DNA from: Pirellulaceae bacterium | Lineage (GTDB): Bacteria > Planctomycetota > Planctomycetia > Pirellulales > Pirellulaceae | DNA: 45,713 bases | NCBI GenBank assembly: GCA_028289675.1 | Contig: JANQOL010000815.1 | Coordinates: forward strand, 1 to 45,713 | Direction: 5' to 3' | Shown: one piece after another, positions 29,203 to 38,633 of the stretch | How the letters are laid out: each line of letters begins with the position of its first letter | How positions within the stretch are numbered: position 1 is the stretch's first letter | The notes under the pieces: model-generated | What the model was told of the DNA's origin: nothing | Databases searched by the model: none | The model's input: the letters and a program-made list of their open reading frames with translations, nothing else | Program-made: the position numbers and the translations under genes

Positions 29203-30211
29203 ATTCAACTCCGAATGTACAAATCGACCGCTAGCTCGAGCAGCGTACCGAAGCTTTCTCGCTTATCAGTTCTGCGAGTTCTTTTCTATCGCTTGAACCG
29301 GCAATGTCAAGGAAATTCTCTTCGAAGAATTGATACTTGGATTTTTGAGAAGAGAGACTTAACACTGCAAATGGTTTGCAGTTCATTTGATCAGCTCGGC
29401 CGAGTGTTGATACAAGGTGTTGCTCGTGCCAAAGCCCGACACAGACGTCGTTCATGGCGGCGAAGAAACAAATTATTTGATTGGCAATGCAGATGCTTGT
29501 CGTTGTGGTTTGTTGTGTTCTCTCGCGTGTTCCCAAATGACTTAGGCACTGTCGCATCGGAGGTTAGCGACCGGGTGCAAGCCCGAATATTGCGCGCCGG
29601 TTCACGAATTACTGTGCAAGTACAGACGAACAAGCGTGTTAGCACAGCTTGCAAAAATGACAGCGCGCACACCAGCCGCCACGCGATAGCGTGCGGTTCA
29701 CTGCTGGTTTTGCCGAAACCGCCTGCTATCGCACTGCGGCAAATGCAGTCTTCGGGCTAGCCGCTGGTGCACCGATACCTGCTTGCGACTCCAGCGTTCG
29801 GCCGGAAGGTCGTAGGACTTCGGCAGGGCGTCACGGTCTTTGGAGAGGCAGTCCCAGGCGGCGGGTACTTACCTGGAGACTGCTCAATGAAGTGATTGAA
29901 GACCTCAATCGCTTGCTTATTCAACTCGGCGCGCCGTCTCATCGAGGTCTTATGCCGCTATCCTTGAGCGTGCCGCATCGAGGTGTGGCCGTCGATGGAT
30001 GTATACCAGTTTCAGAGTTTTTTGACTTTCTCCGCAGTTCATTGAATCCGATAGGCGATCCGACGCGAACGCATGGGTGGGGGCGGGTCCACCCGAGCTT
30101 CCGGAGATACCTCAGGAGTGAAGACAGGGCGAGACCCGCCAGGACAGACTGCCTAGAATGACTCCAATTCGACCCCCGGTAATTCCACTATCTGCAATCC
30201 AAGGATTTCAA
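29203..30211. other. Long intergenic region containing repeat copy 2
   Basis: About 1 kb between divergent genes without a convincing coding frame; the frames present are Arg/Ser-rich shadows. It holds repeat copy 2 (29542-29775). Near 30082-30140 there is an 8-base inverted repeat, GGCGGGTC / GACCCGCC, with a 43-base spacer upstream of the beta-propeller gene, of unknown meaning. Its low coding content and the repeat suggest decayed DNA. Confidence 0.5.
29542..29775 (+). repeat. Intergenic repeat copy 2 with REP-like hairpin
   Basis: The second long copy of the element at 2305-2530, in the same orientation, with matching blocks from ttaggcact through gttcacga-ttac and gcaagtacagacga to aaatgcag. 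The hairpin portion is 29674-29740: the 5' arm AGCCGCCACGCGATAGCGTG is identical to copy 1, and the 3' arm TGCTATCGCACTGCGGC pairs with it. Mismatches concentrate in the loop. It lies upstream of the beta-propeller gene at 30212, while copy 3 lies just downstream of it. Confidence 0.75.
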
Positions 30212-31495
30212 ATGAAGACCACTGTTTTCGCGGTGCTACTTGTGACCATTGCCCTGAATAGCTCCTCGCTCTCCGCGGAGTCTTGGTCGCGTTTTCGCGG
30301 GCCGAACGGCAGTGGCGTGGCGGCAACTGCAGATATTCCATCAGAGTGGTCATCAGAAAAAAACCTGCGATGGCGAACGGAACTGCCGGGGCGGGGTACG
30401 TCGTCACCAATTGTCAGCGGTGATCGTGTGTTCCTGACCTGCTACTCCGGATATGGCCTTGATGTGAAGAATCCTGGAAAGCAAGAAAATCTATCTAGGC
30501 ATCTGCTCGCGTTTGATCGCGAAACCGGCAAAGAACTGTGGCGCAAAACGGTTCCAGCGACCGAACAGGAACTGCCCTACCAAGGCTTCATGACACAGCA
30601 TGGATACGCCAGTAGCACGCCCACAACAGACGGGGATCACATTTTCGTCTTGTTTGGCAAATCGGGGCTATTCTGTTTTGACTTGGAAGGAAACCAAGTA
30701 TGGCAGACGAGCGTCGGAACCAAATCCGATCCCGCTCGATGGGGCGACGGAACCAGTCCAATTTTGGTCGACAATCTGGTGGTTGTGAACGCTGGCATTC
30801 TAGGAAACAAACTGATCGCAGTGAACAAGACCGACGGATCCATCGCCTGGAAAATTGAAGACGAGGCGTTTACGAACTGCTGGTCGACACCAACCGTTGT
30901 CCCGCATTCATCCGGCGATCAAATTCTTTTTGCAGTCCCCGGGAAGATCGTCTGTGTCGACCCAGCCAGCGGTACGAAGAACTGGGAACACCCCTCGCCA
31001 CTCGGAGAATCCACCGGTGCTTCCATTGTGACCAGCGAGGGAAACGCGTACTTGATGGGTGGACGACCTGGCCAAGCCATCGCGATTAAATGCGGCGAAA
31101 ACGAAGCGTCTGAAATCTGGGAGACTTCAATTCAATCGGCCATCGATACTCCCGTTTTGGTGAACGGACGGCTCTATTGGCAGTCAACCGGAGTGTTCGT
31201 CGTGGCCGACGCCAAGACCGGCGAATATGTCTATCGAGAACGGCTAAAGCTCTTTGGGAAAGGGGCCACGTTTCCCAATGTTGATTATTCGTCGCCCGTC
31301 GCTGTTGGAAACAAGATCGTCCAATTCATGAGAAACGGCGAGAGCTTCATCATCGAGGCAGGTCCGGAATTCAAGTTGCTGCAGCACAATCCGGGCTTCG
31401 ACGGTGATGATTCTGCATTCAGCAGCACACCCGCTATCGAGGGTGACCAACTATTTGTGCGATCTTACAAGTACCTCTACGCCATCGGGAAGTAA
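30212..31495 (+). CDS. Secreted PQQ-type beta-propeller protein
   Basis: 427 residues from ATG 30212, with AAGGA six bases upstream; the longer frame from 30158 would bury the signal peptide MKTTVFAVLLVTIALNSSSLSA. The mature protein opens with WSRFRGPNGSGVA, the typical start of planctomycete outer-membrane BamB-like/PQQ-binding-like propellers. It continues with repeated blades (RWRTELPGRGTSSPIVSGDRVFLTCY, LLAFDRETGKELWRKTVPA, LFCFDLEGNQVWQTSVG, IVCVDPASGTKNWEHP, YVVADAKTG-type). About seven to eight blades can be counted. No dehydrogenase catalytic residues are evident, so a structural or binding role is likelier than an enzyme. It stands alone between two copies of the intergenic repeat. 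Confidence 0.9.
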   Translation: MKTTVFAVLLVTIALNSSSLSAESWSRFRGPNGSGVAATADIPSEWSSEKNLRWRTELPGRGTSSPIVSGDRVFLTCYSGYGLDVKNPGKQENLSRHLLAFDRETGKELWRKTVPATEQELPYQGFMTQHGYASSTPTTDGDHIFVLFGKSGLFCFDLEGNQVWQTSVGTKSDPARWGDGTSPILVDNLVVVNAGILGNKLIAVNKTDGSIAWKIEDEAFTNCWSTPTVVPHSSGDQILFAVPGKIVCVDPASGTKNWEHPSPLGESTGASIVTSEGNAYLMGGRPGQAIAIKCGENEASEIWETSIQSAIDTPVLVNGRLYWQSTGVFVVADAKTGEYVYRERLKLFGKGATFPNVDYSSPVAVGNKIVQFMRNGESFIIEAGPEFKLLQHNPGFDGDDSAFSSTPAIEGDQLFVRSYKYLYAIGK

Positions 31496-32288
31496 CTGTT
31501 TTGCGTAAGCCGCCAGCTTTGCCGGTGTGTCTATGTGACCGTCTGCAAGAATCGCAGTCTGCGCATCAGCCGCCACGCGACAGCGTGCGGTTCACTCCAC
31601 GTTTTGCGTTGGCTGCGCGTTTGGGACAAACTAGTCGCTCGCCTGTTTGCCGCGACATTGGTAAGACTGGCATCGACCGCGTTGGTCAATCGTTTCAACA
31701 AGAACGGAGAAACGTAGATGTTGGTCGTAAGCGATTTGATCGCGGCGGACAAACCGCTGCGCATCGGCAGAGCCCGCACGACAATCTCCGCTTGCCGTGA
31801 CGTGCTAGGCCTTCACCGGCAGTAGAGATTCTGGCGTCGCCCATCTTGCGGCCAGTGGTAGTCCCGTCCCCGTCCATACGTGACGGGAAATCGGTAACTT
31901 GATTTACGCAATGGGTAGATGAGGAATGTGTGTACAGCACAATCAAGCGTTTGACGACGCTACAATCGTGTTCCTAAAAACGACCAGTTTACGGCATGCG
32001 GAATCTAGAACCGTAAACTCATAGGTAAAGTGGAATGACAATTGACAGAGGTGCCTTTCACCGCCAGCCAGGAGCAAATTCTCTCGCAGATTTCGGCTTG
32101 TCCAGCCGATGTGCGATCAGCAATTTCGGCATTGCAGTCGGTTCGCGCCAGTGAATAGCGAACCGCCTTGGCACATTTTGCGAAAATGACTTCGTAGCCG
32201 AGTCCCACGCAAACTTGCCGGGTTTACTCAGATAAAGCACCTCCGGATTTCCCGTAGCCTTTTATCAGAAGCAAATATTGGAGCTCCC
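31496..32288. other. Intergenic region with truncated repeat copy 3
   Basis: Roughly 790 bases without a recognisable gene. Apart from repeat copy 3 (31525-31612) I see no RNA gene, terminator or transposase signature. Short minus-strand frames at 31531-31779 and 32005-32208 have protein-like stretches, but no start signals and no recognised family. Confidence 0.45.
31525..31612 (+). repeat. Intergenic repeat copy 3, truncated
   Basis: This contains gtctgcaagaatcg, a variant of the segment before the hairpin in copies 1 and 2. The left hairpin arm follows as AGCCGCCACGCGACAGCGTG (one base different) and GGTTCACTCCACGTTTTGC, after which similarity stops. The right arm is missing, so no hairpin of the full kind can form. 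It lies 30 bases after the beta-propeller gene stop. Confidence 0.65.
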
Positions 32289-32972
32289 ATGCCAGCATCA
32301 CGAGTCTTTCCGTTGTCCTGCATATTCCTCGCTTCCGTGTTTTCTGTACGGGCGTTCGCGGAACTACCTGATCTATCAATGCTGCCTCCAAAGTCTACGT
32401 CGCTTGAGAAAGGTAGCAATCAACTCTCCAATTTGCTTCAAGTACTCCACATACAGCGTGAAAGCAGCAAAGATCTGAATCAGAAGCCGATAGAGATTCC
32501 GATTGGTCCTGATTTGCTCGCTGCACATTTTGCGATGCGTGGTCAACACCGAGAGGAAATCCGACGGAAGTCGCGAGAAGAGATTTTGGTGCTCGGTCTA
32601 GAATTCCAAGATGACTTGGCAATGTGGATTTGCAAAGAACTCAACGAGGATCAGCGAAAGTGGTTATTTAGCCGTTTAATCACGCAAAACGGTTATCAAG
32701 TGCTGGACTGTGGATGGTTGGTTACAGCCTTAAAAATCGACTCGTCCACTCACGAGAAGATCAGAGCGGCCGTGCAAGAAGCCGCCCAAAGAATGAAATC
32801 ACGAAAGCCACGTTCAGTCGCAAACGCTACGCCTGAGGCTCGGATGCAATACGCTCATGCAGCTAAGATCTTTTTTCAGGAAAGGAGGGAGCTTGAGAAT
32901 GAACTAATCTGGCCACTGCTAGATCCAAGGCAGCAGCAACTCATTCGAAATGCCGAGAACGAAGCAGAGTAG
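32289..32972 (+). CDS. Hypothetical secreted helical protein
   Basis: 227 residues from ATG 32289, with GGAG five bases upstream. An N-terminal signal peptide (PASRVFPLSCIFLASVFSVRAFA) is followed by a mostly alpha-helical, charged protein (HREEIRRKSREEILVL, KELNEDQRKWLFSRL, AKIFFQERRELENEL). It ends in a motif like DPRQQQLIRNAENEAE. The mixed helical content and the NEDQRKWLF / DPRQQQLI pair recall small planctomycete exported proteins with repeated L..eQ..kl..L segments, but I do not recognise the family. It stands alone; no operon partner is near. Confidence 0.7.
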   Translation: MPASRVFPLSCIFLASVFSVRAFAELPDLSMLPPKSTSLEKGSNQLSNLLQVLHIQRESSKDLNQKPIEIPIGPDLLAAHFAMRGQHREEIRRKSREEILVLGLEFQDDLAMWICKELNEDQRKWLFSRLITQNGYQVLDCGWLVTALKIDSSTHEKIRAAVQEAAQRMKSRKPRSVANATPEARMQYAHAAKIFFQERRELENELIWPLLDPRQQQLIRNAENEAE

Positions 32973-33768
32973 ATCATAGAGATTCGTTCAATTTGCCGTC
33001 TTGCTCCCGCGTCAGCTTAGTTGTGCTAAGCCGAAGGTAAACAAGAGCCGACCTAACTTACACCTCGGCAAATTGGTCGTAACCGGTCGTGAACTCGGTT
33101 GCATCACTCTCAGCAGATAAGGTCCTCGACGGATGATGGGTGGTCGATCGCACCTCAGCGGCTCAGGGTGATGGCTGCTGAGGTCACGACGCCCGCTATC
33201 GGAATGGCCAAATTCTTCGTGCGGGCGGCTTGTCCAACTTGCATGATGTGTACCTTGTTTCCGTGACCGAGATTCGGAGTTTGTATTCTCACGTATGCGA
33301 TCTCACAGAGGTAGAAAACAATTGGCTGACCCGTAGCAAATCGCCGAGCGCAGCAGTATCACGCCGATCAGTATTGCGTTTGTTCCGGCCGTCAGGCTGG
33401 ATCAGAATTACATTGTGACGGTGGGATTTCCGCAGCATCTCGCTGGGCCAATCGTTGAAGCCAGACTTCAATAACAGGGATGAACCTGGTCATCGCGAAG
33501 CCTTGCGCGAGCGAGATCGGCAAGAATGCGTTGACTCTTTCTCTGTTCGAGAGCGGTACCCTCCAGATCGTGCAGCGGATTGCGGCTGATCAGCTACGGG
33601 AGTTCTATTGGCCGGTCCACCCGCGGCATATCAGCGACGAACGATTTGGGGCCTCTACCTAGTGGCCTAGTACTGAAATCAGCCTATGCTGGGGGATCGC
33701 GTAGTGTATGCTGGGGGGTTGTTTGTTTTTGCGTTTGGCTTCCCTCTCACAATAACAATCCTGCAAAC
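32973..33768. other. Intergenic region upstream of the Wadjet-like operon
   Basis: About 800 bases holding a short stem-loop after the secreted-protein gene (GCTTAG-ttgtg-CTAAGC, near 33014-33030, without a T-tract), an IS110-like remnant on the minus strand, and the presumed promoter of the jet operon. No promoter could be fixed by eye. Confidence 0.45.
33289..33480 (-). pseudogene. Degenerate IS110-type transposase fragment
   Basis: A minus-strand frame reads NDWPSEMLRKSHRHNVIL, then KRNTDRRDTAALGDLLRV. This resembles the N-terminal DEDD-type region of IS110-family transposases, where a GH-xV-xxxxP segment precedes K-x-xDRxDAxxLaeLL; the Asp of TDRRD is a catalytic position. The frame breaks on both sides and no full transposase or terminal sequence is present. 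It is an old insertion-sequence scar next to the jet operon. Confidence 0.4.
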
Positions 33769-35061
33769 ATGCCTAAGAACGAACAAGAGTTCGTTAGCTA
33801 TCTTTCGAAACACTTTCGCCTCATTGAGGCATTGTGCGCACGCGGCACGGGCTTTGAATCGAACGACGAACTGGTGTCCTTTCTCGCGATGCACACCGAC
33901 GAGCCAGAGTCGGCTTCTCGCAGGGCCAGCCGACTCAAGGAAGTCGGCGTCCTAGTGCAGGGCGCCGTTGGCTGGATGCCACCACCCTTTCTGGTCAAGT
34001 TCGTTAGTGAATTGAAGCAGCGTCATGTGCTAGCAAGTCCGAAAATTGTTCAAGGATGGATCGGGCAGCTTGACGGGTTTGCCCAGCAGCTTGCCGATGA
34101 GGTTGATCGCGCTCTCAACTCACTTGGGCTGACCAACGATGGGCAGCTCAAACCGTTACTTGTTGACATCCAGTACACGTTCAGCGAAATCGTCAGAATT
34201 GTCCACTCAAATTGTGAACGCATCGCGTTGGAAGTCGCAGATTACCGCGCGACAGAGGATGTCTCTCGAATTGGCCAGCGTTTGAAAAGGCTTATTGAGC
34301 TTCATGACGAGTACCTGCAACCTCTGATTCAATTGATCGACATTAACGGCGACTTCTACGACATCGCTGGCCGCATCGTTCAATCATGTGCCGTCATAGC
34401 ATCCAACGAAGCTGCGTTCAGGCCCGTTCTCCGCGAGGCGACATCTCTTCGACAGCTTGTTGTCTGGCTCCGAGTCGCAGTGATTCACCAGGCAGAAGAA
34501 GCCAATCGCGAACTTGCACCACTTTGTCTTGCGGCCGCGCAGGAGCAACTGATCTCCAAGGGCGTCAACCGAGCACTTGAGTTTGCGCGGCACGGGGAAT
34601 GGGACTCGCTTGATGTTCCAAATCAGTTGAAAATACTGGACGATCAAAACAGTCTTCTATTCAGTGATCTTGCCGTCGAACGCTATCTGATCGATGTCCA
34701 GCTATTCGAGGACGAACCACCGCCGATCATCCAGTTTCAGACGCCCGAAGAAGTTGAGCCGGAGCTAACGTCAGCAGACGTAATTGAGCAACTCGAACTC
34801 AGCGGATCGAAGGATTTGCTGGATTCCGTTTTGACGCGGCACGAGTACCTGCCCTTGGAACGGGCCATTCAACTCGTACACGATGTTATCGCAGTCGCCC
34901 CCGAATCAGTGCGTGCGACGGACGAACAGAGAACTTACCAACGGGAGCCTTTTGAAGCGGAAGCGTTTCGGTGGGCTTGGAGATCTGATAACGATGACAA
35001 CAACACCGACGCCAGCGATCCCGATGCCTCCACATTTGGCAGAAGCATTTCGACTGCTTAG
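33769..35061 (+). CDS. jetA: JetA-like kleisin subunit of a Wadjet (MukF-like) system
   Basis: 430 residues from ATG 33769 (MPKNEQEFVSYLSKHF); a longer frame from 33580 adds an unlikely leader. The N-terminus looks like a winged helix (LIEALCARG ... ELVSFLAMHTDEPESASRRASRLKEVGVLVQ). Long alpha-helical segments follow (QQLADEVDRALNSLG, IGQRLKRLIELHDEYLQPLIQL, EEANRELAPLCLAAAQEQL), and then an acidic C-terminal part. This architecture fits JetA/MukF kleisins, which bridge the SMC heads. The identification leans on the complete jetABCD gene order, because sequence in this subunit is poorly conserved. Its 3' end overlaps jetB by 68 bases, implying coupled expression. Wadjet complexes extrude and cut circular plasmid DNA. 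Confidence 0.78.
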   Translation: MPKNEQEFVSYLSKHFRLIEALCARGTGFESNDELVSFLAMHTDEPESASRRASRLKEVGVLVQGAVGWMPPPFLVKFVSELKQRHVLASPKIVQGWIGQLDGFAQQLADEVDRALNSLGLTNDGQLKPLLVDIQYTFSEIVRIVHSNCERIALEVADYRATEDVSRIGQRLKRLIELHDEYLQPLIQLIDINGDFYDIAGRIVQSCAVIASNEAAFRPVLREATSLRQLVVWLRVAVIHQAEEANRELAPLCLAAAQEQLISKGVNRALEFARHGEWDSLDVPNQLKILDDQNSLLFSDLAVERYLIDVQLFEDEPPPIIQFQTPEEVEPELTSADVIEQLELSGSKDLLDSVLTRHEYLPLERAIQLVHDVIAVAPESVRATDEQRTYQREPFEAEAFRWAWRSDNDDNNTDASDPDASTFGRSISTA

Positions 35062-35584
35062 GCGAGGTCGCCACATTTGCCGCGACAATGTCCGCGTATT
35101 CCGGGACCTGAAGCAACATCGTGAGAACTACACGATGATCTTCGCCGCTCTCGGCTATGACCTGCATTACCACCCTCAAGATTTTTTCTTCCTGAGCGGT
35201 GAGCACTCGCTGACCACAAAGAGCCTGCAGGCCGCAGCGCTGTTTGTCTTTATCCTGTTTCAGGACTTGGAAGACAAGAAGTTCCAATCGGAGACGCGAC
35301 AATGGCAGGCCACGCTGACGACCCGATCTTTCACCATCAGCGAACTTCCGCATTTTGCGACCGGTCTACGTCGCAGAATGATGACAAACGTGGGCGTCGA
35401 TGAAGACAACCTGCGAGATGTGATTAGCACGCTTCGTAAGCTCGGCATGTTGGAGATGCTATCTTCCGGCACTTTTCAGTTTCGGTCACCAATTTATCGG
35501 TTCATCGATCTGTGTCTCGAGATGGCAGAGCGTGATGATCTTATCTTGCCGGCAGCAGATGATGACTCGAAGGACTTCATTTGA
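34994..35584 (+). CDS. jetB: JetB-like (MukE/KITE-like, DUF4194) subunit
   Basis: 196 residues from ATG 34994, with GGAGA upstream at 34979; ATG 35024 (MPPHLAEAF) is an alternative. The sequence has the DUF4194/MukE pattern: an N-terminal helix (LAEAFRLLRRGRHICRDNVRVFRDLKQHRENYTMIF), a beta-hairpin (LGYDLHYHPQDFFFLSG), QAAALFVFILFQDLEDKKF, and a winged-helix end (VDEDNLRDVISTLRKLGMLEMLSSGTFQFRSPIYRFIDLCLE). KITE proteins bind the kleisin and DNA in SMC complexes. It lies between jetA (68-base overlap) and jetC, whose TTG start overlaps its TGA stop. Confidence 0.85.
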   Translation: MTTTPTPAIPMPPHLAEAFRLLRRGRHICRDNVRVFRDLKQHRENYTMIFAALGYDLHYHPQDFFFLSGEHSLTTKSLQAAALFVFILFQDLEDKKFQSETRQWQATLTTRSFTISELPHFATGLRRRMMTNVGVDEDNLRDVISTLRKLGMLEMLSSGTFQFRSPIYRFIDLCLEMAERDDLILPAADDDSKDFI

Positions 35585-38439
35585 ACCAGCAAGCGGGGAT
35601 TTCACCAGAGAAAACGCAATATGGTGTGCGAAAACTCGTACTGATCAATAGCGGAAACTACGGTTATAGCGAAGTTGATCTGACGAACTCCGTTCATCTG
35701 GCTGCACCTAACAATCGCGGAAAGTCGACTCTCGTCAACGCACTTCAATTCCTTTACATCAACGACATACGGAACATGAAGTTTGCGAACACAGTCATTG
35801 AAACGTCCAAACACTATTTCGGCGGGAGCCCATCGTATCTTGTCTTTGAGTGCGCAACTCCGATCGGGCTCAAATGCCTTTTGATTCGAGGTTTGAGCCG
35901 GCTGCAATCGGGAAAGTTTGAGCGTTACATCTACGACGATGGTTTTGAACGCGAGGATTTTGTTGACGACGATCACCGACCCCGCGAGTTTCCGGATGTG
36001 CAGGAGTTGCTCTCCGGGCGTCACTTCAAACCTGTGGCGAACAATGCGCTTTGGAAAGTGTTGTCGGGCGAAGCGGCTGGAAAAGGCGATGAAAGCGGAG
36101 GGATGAAGATTCTTCCTATCCGCAATCAGGACGACTACCGAAATTTCTGCCGTGTGTATCAGAAACTCCTGACGCTGGCCGACCTCGATTCAGATGCCCT
36201 GCGAGAACTCTTGATTGCCTGCCACTCCAGAGATGTTGGTGAATCCCGAATTGACATCGCAACGGATTATCGTGACCAGTTTGAGCTGGCAGAACACACA
36301 GAGGCGGATGTGGAATTCATTGAATCAGCATCGGCACTGATTGACGACGGAAGAGAAACAAGAAACGCGATCGCTGCGCGGACAGAAACGCTCACGAGCG
36401 GACTACCCGAAGTGTGGCGCCGTGCTCAGGACTGTGCTTACCGTCTTTGTTCGGTTGACTCGCAGTTACAGAAGCAAGGAGATGAGCTTAAGGAGAAGAA
36501 GGGCGTCAGGGAAGACGAACACGATGCACTGCTGAAAATACAAGGCGCGATCGAAGAGCGTCTGCGGAATATTTCAAAAGAGAAACAGGCGATCGAAAGT
36601 CAACGTGAACAATGGGGTTCATATACGGAAAGCATCCTCGATACGATGCGACAGAATGCGGAGTCGCTGCGTGCAAGGGTTCGACACCTTGAAGCAGAAC
36701 TTAATCAGTCCGAAAAATACGACGTCCGTGCGCTTGAGCAACAGGTCAAGGAGGCGGAACAGCAAATCGAACGTGATCGACGCTCCGTCGAAAATTGGGA
36801 AGACACCTTCGCAGCATTCTTGATGAAGAACGGATTTCAGCCTGAGGAACTCGACACAGTATTCCGATTGATTAACACGTCAGCGCACGGTGCCATCATC
36901 GGCGATGGCCTTGAGATCAACGATGAAGACGCCGTGTTGACGCGCGTTCGTGCCCTGTTGGCTCGGACTGAAAACAAACGTTACCGCGACGACGAATTGA
37001 CGATCGACCTGAGTCAGCACGAGTCCGTCGATCTCGCAACGCTCCGGGATCCAGCACGACTGCGGTCAAAGATCCAGCTGGCATCAGACGAACTTGTCAG
37101 GATGAAGAGCCGATTGGAGACCGGAAAAGATCAGCAGACGGCTCGCGACAGGGTGTTGAAGGAAGAGGAGGAACTGAAGGAAATCACAACAGAGATTCAA
37201 GGTTACGACGACTACGCCAAAGCGCTGGAGAGATTGCCGGAACTGGAGATGAGTGAATCAACGGCGAAAACAGAACTGACTGAGACCCAAGGAGACTTAA
37301 CCAACATCGGCAAAGCGATCAAAGACTTGGCCAACGAATTGGAAGGAGTAAGCCAGCGACAGAGTCAATGCCGGAACGCTTTGAAGGAGACCAAAGAGCA
37401 ATTTGAGAAGCTTCACGCTGAGATTCGCGACATTGGAATGGGCACAGACATCATTGCTGCGAGTATCGACGTCGAGGGAGAAGTGACAAATGACACGATC
37501 AATGCTGAAGCTCTGATTGCGGAGTCCACCGTGATATTAACGGACGCGACTTCATTGCTAGAAGATGCGAAGTCGATCGTTTCGGACAAGGTAAACCTCA
37601 GGAGTTTACAACAGGAAATCGTGAGCGCTTCTCAACAGTTCCCCGGTCAACAAGTTCTCTTTGCAGACGCTGATGCAGATTGGGAATCACTGGTTCAGCG
37701 AGTGGATTCGATTGACCAACTTCGAGATACCACCAAGCAAGCTTGGGACGACTTGTTCACAACGCTGAGCGGTCGTCTCGATGGGCTCCTGCTTGGAGTC
37801 AAGGAGATTCAGAATGCGGTCCGACGGCTGAACTCTTCGATTCAGTCTTTTCAGGTTAGCAATTTGCGGAGCGTCGATCTGAAGGTGTCCACGGACAACA
37901 GTACCTATCAAGTGATCGCCGAGTTGTGCAGTGAAGATGGGCTTTTCCAAAACAAGGATGAACTCGAAAACGCGAAAAGACATTTGAGAAACTGGATTAC
38001 GGACGGCAAAGAAATCACTTTGGATTCGCTGTTCACGCTTAGGATCAGCGGCATGCAAAGTGACGGCTCACCGATTCGTGCTAGTTCGCTCGATCGGATC
38101 GGCAGCACAGGAACCGGTATCACCATCAAGGCGATGATCCTCATCAATTTGATTCGAGCCATCGCGCCCGACAGCCGATATCACCTCCATTTCTTTATCG
38201 ACGAAACCGGCAGGCTCGACGATCCCAACCTCGAAGCTACCACGCGTATGGCGGTTTCGCAGTCGATCATTCCCATCACCGCAGAGCCCAAAGTGAAGCT
38301 CGAATCACTCGCCCACCCGCTAGTCACCGTCTACACGCTGGAACAGGGGACGGACAAACGATTCCGCATCAGCACACGCCGCTCCTTTCGGGCGCGACGA
38401 ACAAGTGACGAAGCACCGAAGGAAAGGCCGGTTGGGTGA
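35581..38439 (+). CDS. jetC: JetC-like SMC/MukB-type ATPase subunit
   Basis: 952 residues from TTG 35581, overlapping the jetB stop as TTTGA. Head motifs are split by a long coiled coil. Walker A is NNRGKST (Gly47-Lys48) in HLAAPNNRGKSTLVNAL; the ABC signature region is GSTGTGITIKAMIL (from 841), and Walker B is HFFIDETGRLDD (Asp874-Glu875). Between them two coiled-coil arms (about 270-400 and 540-680, such as LEQQVKEAEQQIERDRRSVE and TKEQFEKLHAEI) surround a globular hinge-like segment. This is the loop-extruding motor of Wadjet. The length of 952 is somewhat below that of well-studied JetC proteins (about 1100), so the arm is shorter. The ATPase motifs look intact. Confidence 0.9.
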   Translation: MNQQAGISPEKTQYGVRKLVLINSGNYGYSEVDLTNSVHLAAPNNRGKSTLVNALQFLYINDIRNMKFANTVIETSKHYFGGSPSYLVFECATPIGLKCLLIRGLSRLQSGKFERYIYDDGFEREDFVDDDHRPREFPDVQELLSGRHFKPVANNALWKVLSGEAAGKGDESGGMKILPIRNQDDYRNFCRVYQKLLTLADLDSDALRELLIACHSRDVGESRIDIATDYRDQFELAEHTEADVEFIESASALIDDGRETRNAIAARTETLTSGLPEVWRRAQDCAYRLCSVDSQLQKQGDELKEKKGVREDEHDALLKIQGAIEERLRNISKEKQAIESQREQWGSYTESILDTMRQNAESLRARVRHLEAELNQSEKYDVRALEQQVKEAEQQIERDRRSVENWEDTFAAFLMKNGFQPEELDTVFRLINTSAHGAIIGDGLEINDEDAVLTRVRALLARTENKRYRDDELTIDLSQHESVDLATLRDPARLRSKIQLASDELVRMKSRLETGKDQQTARDRVLKEEEELKEITTEIQGYDDYAKALERLPELEMSESTAKTELTETQGDLTNIGKAIKDLANELEGVSQRQSQCRNALKETKEQFEKLHAEIRDIGMGTDIIAASIDVEGEVTNDTINAEALIAESTVILTDATSLLEDAKSIVSDKVNLRSLQQEIVSASQQFPGQQVLFADADADWESLVQRVDSIDQLRDTTKQAWDDLFTTLSGRLDGLLLGVKEIQNAVRRLNSSIQSFQVSNLRSVDLKVSTDNSTYQVIAELCSEDGLFQNKDELENAKRHLRNWITDGKEITLDSLFTLRISGMQSDGSPIRASSLDRIGSTGTGITIKAMILINLIRAIAPDSRYHLHFFIDETGRLDDPNLEATTRMAVSQSIIPITAEPKVKLESLAHPLVTVYTLEQGTDKRFRISTRRSFRARRTSDEAPKERPVG

Positions 38440-38633
38440 GAAGCGCCGAACGAAGACTGTTGAGGCGACTCTGCTGGCGGCTGGATTGAAGAAGTCGTAG
38501 CCATCGCAGTAGCACGATGGGTACTGAGGAGATTCTGCTGTTAGTTTGCCGCCTGTTCGCCTCAGTATAGATAAGGCACTGACAACGCACGACGCTGGTG
38601 CCGCAAATCCAGAAACCGAGATCAACGATTCGT

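Noticed and set aside
29691..30161. 156-codon plus-strand frame between repeat copy 2 and the beta-propeller gene
   Set aside because: It begins inside the repeat, is Arg/Pro-rich, and matches no domain that I recognise.
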